Positions 8,223 through 17,307 of a stretch of 64,000 nucleotides of DNA are shown in pieces. Made by a program: the position numbers and the translations under genes. The DNA is taken from the NCBI GenBank assembly GCA_963668545.1, contig OY764868.1, positions 1,798,001 through 1,862,000 of the forward strand. Reading direction: 5' to 3'. Every line of letters starts with the position of its first letter. The first letter of the stretch is position 1. The notes under the pieces were generated by a model that was not told the origin of the DNA, ran no database searches, and saw only the letters and a list, made by a program, of their open reading frames with translations. This DNA is from G963662265 sp963668545 (lineage in GTDB: Bacteria; Spirochaetota; Spirochaetia; CADAEX01).

Positions 8223-9947
8223 TCAGATCTGTTTTTTAAGCCTTTCCAGAATTTCTGATACTACCCTGACAGCATCATTAATCTTAACTTCCTGTCTTTC
8301 TCCGGTTGCCCTTTCCTTGATTTCAACAAGTCCCTGTTCAATCATTTTGGCACCAACAATAAGCTGCACTGGGTATCCGACAAGATCTGCATCATTCATC
8401 TTGAAACCTGCCCTCTCTTTCCTGTCGTCAACAGCTGCATCAACTCCGGCTTTTTCAAGTTCTGCATATAACTTTTCCGAAAGCTCAACAACATCTTCCC
8501 TGTTTGACTGAAGGGGAAGAACAACTGCTTCAAAAGGTGCAATTGAGGCCGGCCATATAATACCATTCTCATCATGGTTCTGTTCAATAGCTGCAGCCAT
8601 TGTTCTGCTGACCCCTATTCCATAGCATCCCATGACAACCGGTTTTTCCTTTCCGTTCTGGTCAAGGTAGTTGCAGTTCATCGCTTTCGAGTATTTGTCA
8701 CCAAGAAAAAACACCTGTCCTACTTCAATACCCCTGAATGATTCAAGAGTTCCCTCGCAGTGCGGGCATCTGTCTCCGGGGTGTGCAAAAGTGAAATCAC
8801 CGGCTTTGAAATATTTTATATCTCTTTCAGGATCAATACCAGTTATATGATAATCAGTTTTATTTGCTCCGCAGACCATGTCTGTATGCTCGAATATCTG
8901 CTCATCAATCAGTATTTTGATATCTTCCCTGAGATTTACCGGTCCTGCAAAACCGACATCAGCCCCTGTAACCCTTTTAACAGTCTCCTCATCTGCAGGA
9001 AAGACTGCGCTTGCGGAAAGTGATGACTGCACTTTTGCCTCATTGGCTTCATGGTCACCCCTCACAAGTACTGCGACAGGCTCATCATCAATAAGATAGA
9101 TAATTGTCTTAATCATCTTATCCGCAGATTTCTTCAGGTATTCAGTAATCTCGTCAATTGTCTTTGCGCCGGGAGTATGTACTTCTTTTTTTTCACATTG
9201 TCCGGCATTCTCAGGTTTTTTGATATCCCTTACAGTAACTGCTTTTTCAACGTTGGCTGCATAATTACATTTTGAACAGGAAAGTATCTCGTCCTCGCCT
9301 GTCTCTGCAAGGACCTGGAATTCGTGCGACATGTCACCGCCTATTGCACCAGTTGCCGCATCAACAGCCTTGAACTTCAGACCGCACCTGTTGAAAACAT
9401 CTGTATAGGCTTCATACATCAGTTTATAGCTTTTTTTTGATTCTTCCTCGTCAACATCAAAGCTGTAGGCATCTTTCATGATAAATTCCCTTCCCCTCAT
9501 AAGCCCGAACCTGGGTCTTGTCTCGTCACGGAATTTTGTCTGTATCTGATAAAGGTTTACAGGAAGCTGCTTGTATGAATTGATATTTCTCCTGACCATA
9601 TCTGTTATAACCTCTTCATGGGTCGGTCCAAGACAGTAATCTGCATTCTTCCTGTCCTTGAACCGGAGGAGTTCAGGCCCGTAGTAGTTCCATCTTCCGC
9701 TCTCCTCCCACAGTTCAGATGGCTGAACAGCAGGCATCAGGACTTCCTGGCAGCCCCTTCTGTCAAGTTCTTCCCGTACAATCTCCTCAATTTTCTTAAG
9801 CACCTTCATTGCAAGGGGAAGATAGTTGTATATACCGCTGGTAAGTTTCTGTATCATACCGGCCCTGTGCATCAGGATATGACTCGGAGTCTGTGCGTCC
9901 TTGGGCGCTTCCTTATATGTTCTAAGAAAATATCTGCTTAATCTCAT
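8223..9947 (-). CDS. proS: Prolyl-tRNA synthetase, bacterial type with editing domain
   Basis: A 574-residue class II aminoacyl-tRNA synthetase that charges tRNA-Pro. Motif 1 lies around residues 60-85, motif 2 is seen in TKFRDETRPRFGLMRG, and motif 3 in GCYGIGVSRTMAAAIEQ. Between motifs 2 and 3 (about 225-400) is the YbaK-like insertion that deacylates Ala-tRNA-Pro. The C-terminal 110 residues form the anticodon-binding domain. The length is normal for the bacterial form. The start is preceded by AAGGA. It lies 16 bases downstream of valS and is probably co-transcribed with it. Confidence 0.96.
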   Translation of the reverse strand: MRLSRYFLRTYKEAPKDAQTPSHILMHRAGMIQKLTSGIYNYLPLAMKVLKKIEEIVREELDRRGCQEVLMPAVQPSELWEESGRWNYYGPELLRFKDRKNADYCLGPTHEEVITDMVRRNINSYKQLPVNLYQIQTKFRDETRPRFGLMRGREFIMKDAYSFDVDEEESKKSYKLMYEAYTDVFNRCGLKFKAVDAATGAIGGDMSHEFQVLAETGEDEILSCSKCNYAANVEKAVTVRDIKKPENAGQCEKKEVHTPGAKTIDEITEYLKKSADKMIKTIIYLIDDEPVAVLVRGDHEANEAKVQSSLSASAVFPADEETVKRVTGADVGFAGPVNLREDIKILIDEQIFEHTDMVCGANKTDYHITGIDPERDIKYFKAGDFTFAHPGDRCPHCEGTLESFRGIEVGQVFFLGDKYSKAMNCNYLDQNGKEKPVVMGCYGIGVSRTMAAAIEQNHDENGIIWPASIAPFEAVVLPLQSNREDVVELSEKLYAELEKAGVDAAVDDRKERAGFKMNDADLVGYPVQLIVGAKMIEQGLVEIKERATGERQEVKINDAVRVVSEILERLKKQI

Positions 9948-9963
9948 TTAATTTTTCCTTCTC

Positions 9964-12612
9964 CTACTCTGAAAGCTCTTTAATATTCTGCTTCATTTTT
10001 TCAATCATCTGGCTTATTTCCTCCCTGGCAGCTTTTTCCTTTTCAATTATTTCTGCCGGTGCCTTGTCAAGAAAGGAAGGATTTTTAAGCTTTCCTTCTG
10101 TACGTTTGAGAAGGTTCTCCTGCTTTTCTATATCCTTTTTAAGTTTTGCAATTTCCTTTGGAATATCAATTACATCCTTGAGCGATACATAAACCTCAAA
10201 TCCGTTTCCTGCAACAGGAATAAAACCCTTTTCTTCAGGTTTTGTATTTATAAACTCAATTTCTGATGCTGATACAAGGAATTTGATGAGTTCTGTCTGT
10301 TCTTCAAAGAAAGATGAAGATCTGAAACCTTTATCGGGACAGATAAACATCTTTATCTTTTTTGAAGGAACAACTGCAAATTCGCTCCTCATTGTTCTTA
10401 CAGCTTTAATAAGCTCCTGAAGTGAATCAAAGCTTGATGCAAGTTCCTTATCGGAGTTTTCATCTTTATACTCAGGGTAGGAAGCGTTTACAATACTTCC
10501 CGAGCTGAGAGGCAGTTTCTGATATATTTCTTCTGTTATGAACGGAACAAAAGGATGAAGCAGCTTTAACGAATCATTAAGCACATGGATAAGGATTGAA
10601 ATTCCCCTGTCCTTTTCAGAATCATCATCTGAATAGAGAGACAGCTTTGAAGCTTCAATATACCAGTCACAGAAATCGTTCCAGAAGAACTCATATACAG
10701 CCTTGGCAGCATCATTGAACCTGTATGATTTCATACCCTTTTCAACAGCAGAAACTGCTTCGTTGAGCTGGTTAAGTATCCATTTGTCAGTTGAGTTTTT
10801 CTCAATTTCATCGAATTCAACAAGGTTTCTTCCTTCCAGATTCATCAGAAGATAACGGGAGGCATTCCATATCTTGTTTGCGAATTTTGAGCCGAATTTG
10901 AATGATTCCATGTCAATGAGAATATCCTGTCCCTGTGCCGCAAGGAAGCAAAGTGTGAACTTGAATGCATCAGCACCGTATTCTGCAACAACATCAAGCG
11001 GGTCTATTCCGTTGCCGAGAGACTTGGACATCTTCCTTCCGTCCTTCGCCCTTACAAGACCGTGGATATAAATATCCTTGAACGGGACCTGCCCTGTAAA
11101 TTCAAGGCTTGCCATTATCATTCTGGCAACCCAGAAAAATATAATATCATAAGCAGTAACAAGAGTTGATGTCGGGAAGAATTTCTTCATATCATCTGTT
11201 TTTTCAGGCCATCCCAGAGTGGAAAACGGCCAGAGCCAGGAAGAGAACCATGTGTCCAGGACGTCATCTTCCTGCTTGAGATTTGATGATGAACATTCCG
11301 GACACTTTTCAGGGTCTTTTCTCGCGACAATCATCTCGCCGCAGTCTCTGCAGTACCAGACAGGAATTCTATGCCCCCACCAGAGCTGTCTTGAAATACA
11401 CCAGTCCCTGATTGTTTCAAGCCAGTGTTTGTAAGTGTTTTCCCATCGTTTCGGATAGAATTCAACTTCACCGTTTCTCCATGCAGAGAGAGCCTTGTCT
11501 GCAAGCGGCTTCATCTTTACAAACCACTGTTCAGACATGAAAGGCTCAATAACTGTGTCGCATCTGTAGCAGTGTCCGACCTGGTGCATATGTACCTCAT
11601 CCCTGATGTAAAGACCTTCTGCCTTTATATCCTCCACTACTGCTTTTCTTGCTTCAACAGCTGTCATGCCCCTGTATTTTTCCGGCACATTATTATTGAG
11701 TCTGCCGTCTTCTCTGAGTATATTTATTTTTTCAATATTATGTCTTTCGCTTATTTCCCAGTCATTAGGGTCATGGGCAGGGGTGATCTTTACTACACCT
11801 GTTCCGAATTCCATGTCAACATAGGAATCTGCAATTACAGGAATCACCCTGTCGGAAAGGGGAAGTTTCACCATTTTACCGACATATTTTTTATACCTGT
11901 CATCATCAGGATTTACAGCAACACATGTATCGCCAAGCATTGTTTCAGGCCTTGTTGTAGCTATTTCAAGCCTGTCAGATCCGTCTGCCAGAGGATAGTA
12001 GTAATGATACATCCTCCCCTCTTTTTCCTGATGTTCAACTTCATCATCAGCAAGTGCAGTACCGCATGATGAGCACCAGTTTACAAGGTAGTTTCCCTTG
12101 TAGATAAGTCCCCGCTCATAGAGAGTAACAAAAACTTCCCTTACAGCATCACTCAAGCCTTCATCCATTGTGAAGCGTTCCCTGTCCCAGTCGCATGAGG
12201 ATCCGATTTTCTGAAGCTGGTTTTTAATTATGCTGTGATGTTCTTCCTTGACTTCCCATGTCCTTTCAAGAAATTTTTCCCTTCCAAGATCATGTCGCGA
12301 CTTGCCCTCTTTCAGAAGCCTTTTTTCAACAACATTCTGTGTTGCAATTCCTGCATGGTCAGTCCCAGGAAGCCATAGAGTCGGATTTCCGCACATTCTG
12401 TAGTACCGGATAAGAATATCCTGAAGAGAGTTATTCAGTCCGTGTCCCATATGAAGAACACCTGTGACATTTGGAGGAGGAATGACTATTGTATAAGGAT
12501 TTTTTCCGTTTCCGTCTTTCGGAGAGAATTCCTTGTTCTTCATCCATGATTCATATATCCTGTCTTCGAAATCCTTCGGATTATACGTTTTTTCAAGTTC
12601 AATTGCGTTCAT
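9964..12612 (-). CDS. valS: Valyl-tRNA synthetase
   Basis: An 882-residue class I synthetase that charges tRNA-Val in the cytosol. The HIGH motif is HMGH (54-57) and KMSKS appears in GRKMSKSLGN near residue 530. The CP1 editing domain lies between them, with a GTDHAGIATQ element. The C-terminal 65 residues are the heptad-rich coiled coil (LKKDIEKQENLLKRTEGKL) that contacts tRNA. The start is ATG 12612, preceded at 7 nt by AGGAGG, in preference to an in-frame start 48 bases upstream. First gene of valS-proS. Two tRNA-Val(TAC) genes lie elsewhere in this window. Confidence 0.96.
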   Translation of the reverse strand: MNAIELEKTYNPKDFEDRIYESWMKNKEFSPKDGNGKNPYTIVIPPPNVTGVLHMGHGLNNSLQDILIRYYRMCGNPTLWLPGTDHAGIATQNVVEKRLLKEGKSRHDLGREKFLERTWEVKEEHHSIIKNQLQKIGSSCDWDRERFTMDEGLSDAVREVFVTLYERGLIYKGNYLVNWCSSCGTALADDEVEHQEKEGRMYHYYYPLADGSDRLEIATTRPETMLGDTCVAVNPDDDRYKKYVGKMVKLPLSDRVIPVIADSYVDMEFGTGVVKITPAHDPNDWEISERHNIEKINILREDGRLNNNVPEKYRGMTAVEARKAVVEDIKAEGLYIRDEVHMHQVGHCYRCDTVIEPFMSEQWFVKMKPLADKALSAWRNGEVEFYPKRWENTYKHWLETIRDWCISRQLWWGHRIPVWYCRDCGEMIVARKDPEKCPECSSSNLKQEDDVLDTWFSSWLWPFSTLGWPEKTDDMKKFFPTSTLVTAYDIIFFWVARMIMASLEFTGQVPFKDIYIHGLVRAKDGRKMSKSLGNGIDPLDVVAEYGADAFKFTLCFLAAQGQDILIDMESFKFGSKFANKIWNASRYLLMNLEGRNLVEFDEIEKNSTDKWILNQLNEAVSAVEKGMKSYRFNDAAKAVYEFFWNDFCDWYIEASKLSLYSDDDSEKDRGISILIHVLNDSLKLLHPFVPFITEEIYQKLPLSSGSIVNASYPEYKDENSDKELASSFDSLQELIKAVRTMRSEFAVVPSKKIKMFICPDKGFRSSSFFEEQTELIKFLVSASEIEFINTKPEEKGFIPVAGNGFEVYVSLKDVIDIPKEIAKLKKDIEKQENLLKRTEGKLKNPSFLDKAPAEIIEKEKAAREEISQMIEKMKQNIKELSE

Positions 12613-12674
12613 TTGAGTATTTCCTCCTGAGTATTTACCGGTATCGCGATATATTATCAAATTAAGAACAGTGA

Positions 12675-12703
12675 TTCAATAAAAAAACTGTTTATGGTAT
12701 ATT
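12675..12703 (+). promoter_or_regulatory. Promoter of the PCMT-like gene, start codon at +1
   Basis: TTCAAT (12675-12680), 17-bp spacer, TATATT (12698-12703). Only 6 nt separate the -10 box from the GTG start codon, so the mRNA is predicted to be leaderless. Confidence 0.55.
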
Positions 12704-12709
12704 GATTTC

Positions 12710-13411
12710 GTGAAAAAACTCAAACGCATACTTTTATTATTACTTCTGCTTTCATCAGCAGTCTGCTATTCCTTCTCACAGTCTTTATCAGGGACTTTTG
12801 ACGAACAGAGATCTGAACTGATAAATAAGATAAGGGATAACTACGGAATCAGGGACAGGAAAATACTTTACTCTATAGAGTTGATTGACAGGGTAAAATT
12901 CATTCCTGAAAAATTCAGCAGATACACCTATACAGAAACTTCTGTACCGCTTTCAAATGGAAAAACAATACCTCCGGTATCTGAAATTGTCCGAATACTG
13001 AACCTGTCAGATACAAGGGAAAAACAGAAAATCCTGATTATGGGTAATAATGCCGGATATGCTGCAGCTCTTTTTTCATATTTCTATGACAGTGTTTATC
13101 TGATTGAAACAGATGAAACACGCCAGAATCTCTATGGCACACTGCTTAAAAACAATTATAATAATATCACTATCTTCTATGGTTCAGCACCTGATGCTTT
13201 TCAGGGATACGGACCTTTTGACGCCATATTTATTCACGGTTCTGTTCAGAGTGTTGATCCTGTATTTTTTGATATACTCAAGTCGCTGGGGGAGATTATT
13301 TTCCCTCTTGAAAGCCCGGGAGGTCTTCAGCAGATAGTAAAATACAGAAAGGTTTACAGTGAAATATCAATAACTGCCGGTTATGTTTCAAATTTTTCTT
13401 CTCTGAAATAG
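12710..13411 (+). CDS. Exported PCMT-like methyltransferase-fold protein
   Basis: A 233-residue protein with a strong signal peptide (MKKLKRILLLLLLLSS, cleavage near residue 24) followed by a fold like protein-L-isoaspartate O-methyltransferase: RDRKILYSIELIDRVKFIPE matches the PCMT N-terminal block and VYLIETDE the motif II strand. The AdoMet-binding loop reads ILIMGNNAGYAAAL where active enzymes have a glycine-rich EIGTGSGY-type loop. A periplasmic location (where AdoMet is absent) and this altered loop suggest a binding rather than catalytic role; that is inference. The start is GTG with no Shine-Dalgarno. Divergent from valS. Confidence 0.65.
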   Translation: MKKLKRILLLLLLLSSAVCYSFSQSLSGTFDEQRSELINKIRDNYGIRDRKILYSIELIDRVKFIPEKFSRYTYTETSVPLSNGKTIPPVSEIVRILNLSDTREKQKILIMGNNAGYAAALFSYFYDSVYLIETDETRQNLYGTLLKNNYNNITIFYGSAPDAFQGYGPFDAIFIHGSVQSVDPVFFDILKSLGEIIFPLESPGGLQQIVKYRKVYSEISITAGYVSNFSSLK

Positions 13412-13460
13412 ATGCTGCTATGCAGTAACAACTTCATATTTCTTCTTTTAGTATTATCAT

Positions 13461-13485
13461 GATCGACTTTCACTGAAAGTCGATC
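13461..13485. other. Perfect 11-bp hairpin without U-tract in convergent gap
   Basis: GATCGACTTTC (13461-13471), loop ACT, GAAAGTCGATC (13475-13485), in the 139-bp gap between two convergent genes. It lacks a T run on either side, so it is either a non-canonical terminator or a small repeat element; no second copy was noticed in the window. Confidence 0.5.
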
Positions 13486-13550
13486 CATGTCTTATGCAAA
13501 GTGTATTTAATTATTTTTTATTGATTATATTATATAAGTGCAGTAATTAC

Positions 13551-14786
13551 TTAAAAACCAGACATGATAGAGCTTTTGCGTCTTGACTGCTCTATTTTTT
13601 CCATTTTTCTGAAATATGCAGCCTGTTTTGCTATTTCTTCCGTATCTGATGTTCTTATCTTGTTGTCCTGAATTGAAAGTTTTTTATTTGCAAAAAGTTC
13701 CTTTAGAAGGCTCTGTGAATCCTCTTTTGAAAAACCCACCATATCTATAAGCTCTTTAGGTCCCATTGAAAAGGTAAAAGATGTCTTTGATGCAATATTT
13801 ACACGTGATTTTTCAAGCTGAATAAAAAGCGCATCGAAAAGCCTCCCCACAGGATTGCTTATCTGAGTATTTTCAAGCTGCTTGTAGCTGAACCAGATTC
13901 TCTCTGCAAGAAGCTGAGTAAGTCTTGTAATCATCTGAGGCTGCTGGATTACCATTCTCTGAAAGTTAACCTTGTTTACAGCCATCATAACTGTGTCTTC
14001 GTAAGCTATGGCAGATGCCGATCTGGGTTTGTTTTCAAGAAGAGACATTTCACCGAAAATATCTCCTGCCTTCAGTATTGCTATCAGTATTTCATTGTCA
14101 TTTACAATCTTTGTGATCTTTACACTTCCCTTCTGGATTATATATAGTTCCTGTCCGGTCTGGCTCTCAGAAAAAATCATTGTATCCTTGGGATAAAACC
14201 TTGTGACTTCATTATTCTCATCAAGGATCACTGAACTGGCATAAGGTTTGATTTTTGCCATTCTCTCTTTCGCTGTATCAATGTTGCTTCCGCCTGAGCA
14301 GCATTTTATATACTGATAATATGCAAAATAGGCATAGTTATATATGCTTTTCCTGGCATAGTATTCAGCAACCTTGAAAAGGTGCTCAGGATCCTCTTCT
14401 CCTGTACTTTTCAGGGTCAGCCTTGTAAGAGCCTCATCGAGATACCTCATTTTCCTGGAAAAGCTCATAACAATTTTCATTGCTATCGGTGTATTTCTTT
14501 CAATAAGGAAACCGTACTGGTCTTTCTCAACAGCTATCATGGAAACATCTGTAAGTGCCTGTGCATTTTCAATATGGCTGTGGGAAGACATTGTTGAAAC
14601 TACGCCGAAAAAATCTCCGGGACCAAGAATATTGCCGTCCTGTTCCTCAACAACTTCAAATTCCCGGCTTATCAGCACTTTTCCTGTCCTGATAATAAAG
14701 AAATTGGAAGCCTTCTGCTTACCTTCAACAATAATATAGGCACCTTTTTTGAAATTTACGAGTGATAGCTGTAGAGGATTGTTCAT
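13551..14786 (-). CDS. Protein with two cyclic-nucleotide-binding domains
   Basis: A 411-residue soluble protein. A first cNMP-binding jelly roll occupies about 1-115 (GDFFGVVSTMSSHSH is its phosphate cassette) and a second about 205-325 (GDIFGEMSLLENKPRSASA is a well-formed phosphate-binding cassette with the conserved Arg). A helical linker separates them (115-200) and the C-terminal 90 residues may form a winged helix (KELIDMVGFSKEDSQSLLKEL). The first cassette lacks the Arg-Ser pair, so it may not bind ligand. The layout resembles Crp-like proteins found in spirochaetes. Its promoter lies in a mirrored inverted repeat. DNA binding is possible but not shown. Confidence 0.8.
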   Translation of the reverse strand: MNNPLQLSLVNFKKGAYIIVEGKQKASNFFIIRTGKVLISREFEVVEEQDGNILGPGDFFGVVSTMSSHSHIENAQALTDVSMIAVEKDQYGFLIERNTPIAMKIVMSFSRKMRYLDEALTRLTLKSTGEEDPEHLFKVAEYYARKSIYNYAYFAYYQYIKCCSGGSNIDTAKERMAKIKPYASSVILDENNEVTRFYPKDTMIFSESQTGQELYIIQKGSVKITKIVNDNEILIAILKAGDIFGEMSLLENKPRSASAIAYEDTVMMAVNKVNFQRMVIQQPQMITRLTQLLAERIWFSYKQLENTQISNPVGRLFDALFIQLEKSRVNIASKTSFTFSMGPKELIDMVGFSKEDSQSLLKELFANKKLSIQDNKIRTSDTEEIAKQAAYFRKMEKIEQSRRKSSIMSGF

Positions 14787-14817
14787 ATTTCTCCCGGTAC
14801 TTTTTAATACGTAATAA

Positions 14818-14889
14818 ATTATATTCGCCTGCCGTAATCTTTGTCAACGAAATTATTGACAAACAGATTTTACAAGGCAGGCATATAAT
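14818..14889 (-). promoter_or_regulatory. Promoter of the cNMP-binding gene in a mirrored inverted repeat
   Basis: On the minus strand: TTGACA (14847-14842), 18-bp spacer, TATAAT (14823-14818). The same elements recur in inverted order to the right: TTGACA (14856-14861), GGCAGGC (14876-14882) and TATAAT (14884-14889), matching GCCTGCC at 14827-14833. The arrangement looks like a duplicated, inverted promoter or a large operator palindrome. Confidence 0.7.
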
Positions 14890-14921
14890 AATCATAAAGT
14901 ATTCAGCTTCTCCTGTAAAAT

Positions 14922-14976
14922 AAAACTGCGGAAAAACTTCTTATAATTATCAGTTATTTTTTTTCTCGGCAGTTTT
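14922..14976 (-). terminator. Probable terminator after the IPT-transglutaminase gene
   Basis: GCAGTTTT (14969-14976) pairs with AAAACTGC (14922-14929). The stem is extended imperfectly by A- and T-rich flanks, and on the minus strand it is followed by a U-rich tail. The loop is long, so it is only moderately convincing. Confidence 0.45.
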
Positions 14977-14996
14977 CCCCATTAGAAACAGCACAA

Positions 14997-16727
14997 TTAC
15001 CACCACTCGATTATTTTAATATCATTCCAGTCTGATTTATAATTCTGAATATTTCCTGATACTTCTTCGTATGACTTCTGGAGAGAATACATTTTATTTT
15101 TATAAACAGTCTTGCCGAACGGTGCTATAAACGGTATTGAGATAATTCCCTTGGAAAATGATATATGCCTGCTGTCCAGGTTGCCGAAGTAATATTCTGA
15201 AGGATTTTCAACCTCAGGCATGTCCCCGAACCTTGCACCGTCTCCCAGTGCAGGATCTACAGGTATCCAGCCGTATCCATTTATATAAAACTCACTCCAG
15301 AAATGCTTTATCACTTTTTTATCGTCATATACAAGGTACCCTGCCACAGGACGGGATGGTATCCCGGCTTTTCTGGAAAGAATTGTAAACATCATAGCAT
15401 AGGTAAATGAATCACCAGTCTGCCGTTTAAAGTTGTCAATCACGTCACTTCCACCGGGGCTGAAAACATATTTCATGTTTCTTACATGATTATATATCAG
15501 TCTTGCCTTGAGATAGGGATTGGTGGATCTTGAAACACTTTTATAGATAAGATCAACTCTCTCATCATCAACTTTCAGAAGATCATCCGATTTAGTGTAT
15601 TCCCGGTAAAATTTTGATTCCTCATCATAATTCCACTCCACTTTTTTTGAATTGATCCTGGTTTTTATTTCATATCTTTCAAACCATGCTGTATGCTGGA
15701 TACTCTTTCTGTCACCATCATTCAGGTTAAAAAACCTGTAAAGCATTGTACCATTGTAGTTTTCAAGCTCCGGTGTGATACTTCTTTCATATTCAATATT
15801 TCTCTGTTCAGGTGTATCTGTCAGACCGGGTATCCAGAACGCAAGACTGTTTCCGTCGGATGCTGTAATAACATTTACATTAACATCATACTTTATCTGG
15901 TAACCCCTTTTCTGTTCATAGGTTCTGGTTCCGATGTTTTCCATCAGTTCAAAATAAATTGAATTGCTGATTCCCCTGTCAGTACTTATCTGCATCTTAC
16001 CGGATGTCGCACCGTCAGGAACCTTTACCTTAACTTCATTATCAGTCCAGCTGATATAATCAAAATCAAGTTCTGATGATTTAATTACAGGATTACCGGA
16101 TGTTTCAGTCCTGTTGATATTTACGGGAGCAGTCATTGTAAATGAAACACTGCTGTTTTCCCTTTCAAGACCGAAATTCATACCGCTGACAGTAATAATA
16201 TCTCCCACACTCCCGCTTAATGGGTTAATTTCAGAGACATAAGGCTGACCCGGGTCAAATGGTCCTGATAGTATCTGGGGTATCTCTTTTCTGTTGGTAA
16301 AAATAACTTCGTTGGATTCACCGTTCTTTGTTTCAACCCATAATGGACCTGATTCTGTATCCGCAGGTATTTTAACTCTGATTTTTTCGTCTGACCAGTA
16401 GATAAAATCTGAAAGGACAAGCCTGTTTCTGGCAATAAACACTGCAGAACCGGAAGGCTTCAGAACAATATTTCTTGATATTTTTTTATCAGGCATTCCG
16501 AAATGACGCCCCTTAATCTCAAGGACATCTCCCGGATATCCGATTTCAGGTGAAATGCTGTCAATAACAGGGGAAGGACTGCTGTAATAGGAACTTACTG
16601 CATAAACTGCACATAAAAACAAAAAGAGCAATACTGGAATAAATCCTGTAGATTTTATAATACTTCTTATTTTCAGTAATTTATTCTTTTTTAATTTCTT
16701 CTCCAACCTTTTCACTCCCCGGTTCAT
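14997..16727 (-). CDS. Membrane-anchored IPT/TIG + transglutaminase-like protein, catalytic Cys replaced
   Basis: A 576-residue protein: one N-terminal membrane segment (about 28-48), two IPT/TIG beta-sandwich domains (about 52-140 and 158-255; both begin with SISPEIGYPGD / INPLSGSVGD-type motifs), then a transglutaminase-like domain (about 390-520). The latter has GIPSRPVAGYL, the His block KHFWSEFYI and the Asp block WIPVDPALGD. The position that holds the nucleophilic Cys reads TGDSFTYA, i.e. Ser, so protease or transglutaminase activity is doubtful. The annotated start overlaps the upstream gene by 47 bp; a TTG 21 bases further on, after GGGGAG, is an alternative. Last gene of the ECF sigma operon; extracytoplasmic. 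Confidence 0.75.
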   Translation of the reverse strand: MNRGVKRLEKKLKKNKLLKIRSIIKSTGFIPVLLFLFLCAVYAVSSYYSSPSPVIDSISPEIGYPGDVLEIKGRHFGMPDKKISRNIVLKPSGSAVFIARNRLVLSDFIYWSDEKIRVKIPADTESGPLWVETKNGESNEVIFTNRKEIPQILSGPFDPGQPYVSEINPLSGSVGDIITVSGMNFGLERENSSVSFTMTAPVNINRTETSGNPVIKSSELDFDYISWTDNEVKVKVPDGATSGKMQISTDRGISNSIYFELMENIGTRTYEQKRGYQIKYDVNVNVITASDGNSLAFWIPGLTDTPEQRNIEYERSITPELENYNGTMLYRFFNLNDGDRKSIQHTAWFERYEIKTRINSKKVEWNYDEESKFYREYTKSDDLLKVDDERVDLIYKSVSRSTNPYLKARLIYNHVRNMKYVFSPGGSDVIDNFKRQTGDSFTYAMMFTILSRKAGIPSRPVAGYLVYDDKKVIKHFWSEFYINGYGWIPVDPALGDGARFGDMPEVENPSEYYFGNLDSRHISFSKGIISIPFIAPFGKTVYKNKMYSLQKSYEEVSGNIQNYKSDWNDIKIIEWW

Positions 16728-17292
16728 TAATCATTTCAACATTATCATAGGGCTGGACTTCAATTTCAAGTACACAGGAAGAAATATTTTCCATTTTTTC
16801 ATCAAGAAGACCCAGTGGAAAAAACAGGGCCTTCTCCCCCAGTTTTATAGGAAGTGAATTTACTGTAGAATAAAATTTGCCTGTATCGGAACCTGCCGGT
16901 ATCAGCTTTACATTTGCCTGTGTAAGAAGAAGAATTGAATTCCTGTCGGAATAATATGGAGTCATATCAGCTTTTATCAAAAGATTATTACCTTTCAGTT
17001 GGATTGATACCGGCTTTCCGGAAAGTGTTGCAAGTTTCCAGTCAGAATTTACCAGTTCATTTTTACCGTCATCAAGGATCTTCAGTTTTATTTTTATTTC
17101 ATAAAATCTTTCAGAATTAAGTAAAGCTGCTTTTTGGGATGATTTTTTTTCATTCAGATTATCAGATTTTATATTTTCTGATGAATTCTGCTGATTTTGC
17201 TGTGAAACATCAACCTGCTGATCTTCATCAGCACCCAGAATATATAATGGAAGCAGCCACAATAAAACAATAAGTAAAACCTTTTTAAACAT
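16681..17292 (-). CDS. Exported protein of the ECF sigma operon, function unknown
   Basis: A 203-residue protein with a signal peptide (MFKKVLLIVLLWLLPLYILG, cleavage near 21). A low-complexity Gln/Asn/Ser-rich stretch (about 23-55) follows, then a beta-rich domain (about 65-190) with strands such as RFYEIKIKLKILDDG. I do not recognise the family. It sits between the anti-sigma factor (15-base gap) and the IPT-transglutaminase gene (overlap), so it is probably a periplasmic partner of the latter. Export by Sec is inferred. Confidence 0.65.
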   Translation of the reverse strand: MFKKVLLIVLLWLLPLYILGADEDQQVDVSQQNQQNSSENIKSDNLNEKKSSQKAALLNSERFYEIKIKLKILDDGKNELVNSDWKLATLSGKPVSIQLKGNNLLIKADMTPYYSDRNSILLLTQANVKLIPAGSDTGKFYSTVNSLPIKLGEKALFFPLGLLDEKMENISSCVLEIEVQPYDNVEMINEPGSEKVGEEIKKE

Positions 17293-17307
17293 TAAAGTAC
17301 AATCCTG

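Noticed and set aside
11425..12069. 214-codon plus-strand open frame opposite valS
   Set aside because: It lies wholly antisense to valS, has no ribosome site and reads as a Cys/His/Phe-rich product typical of shadow frames.
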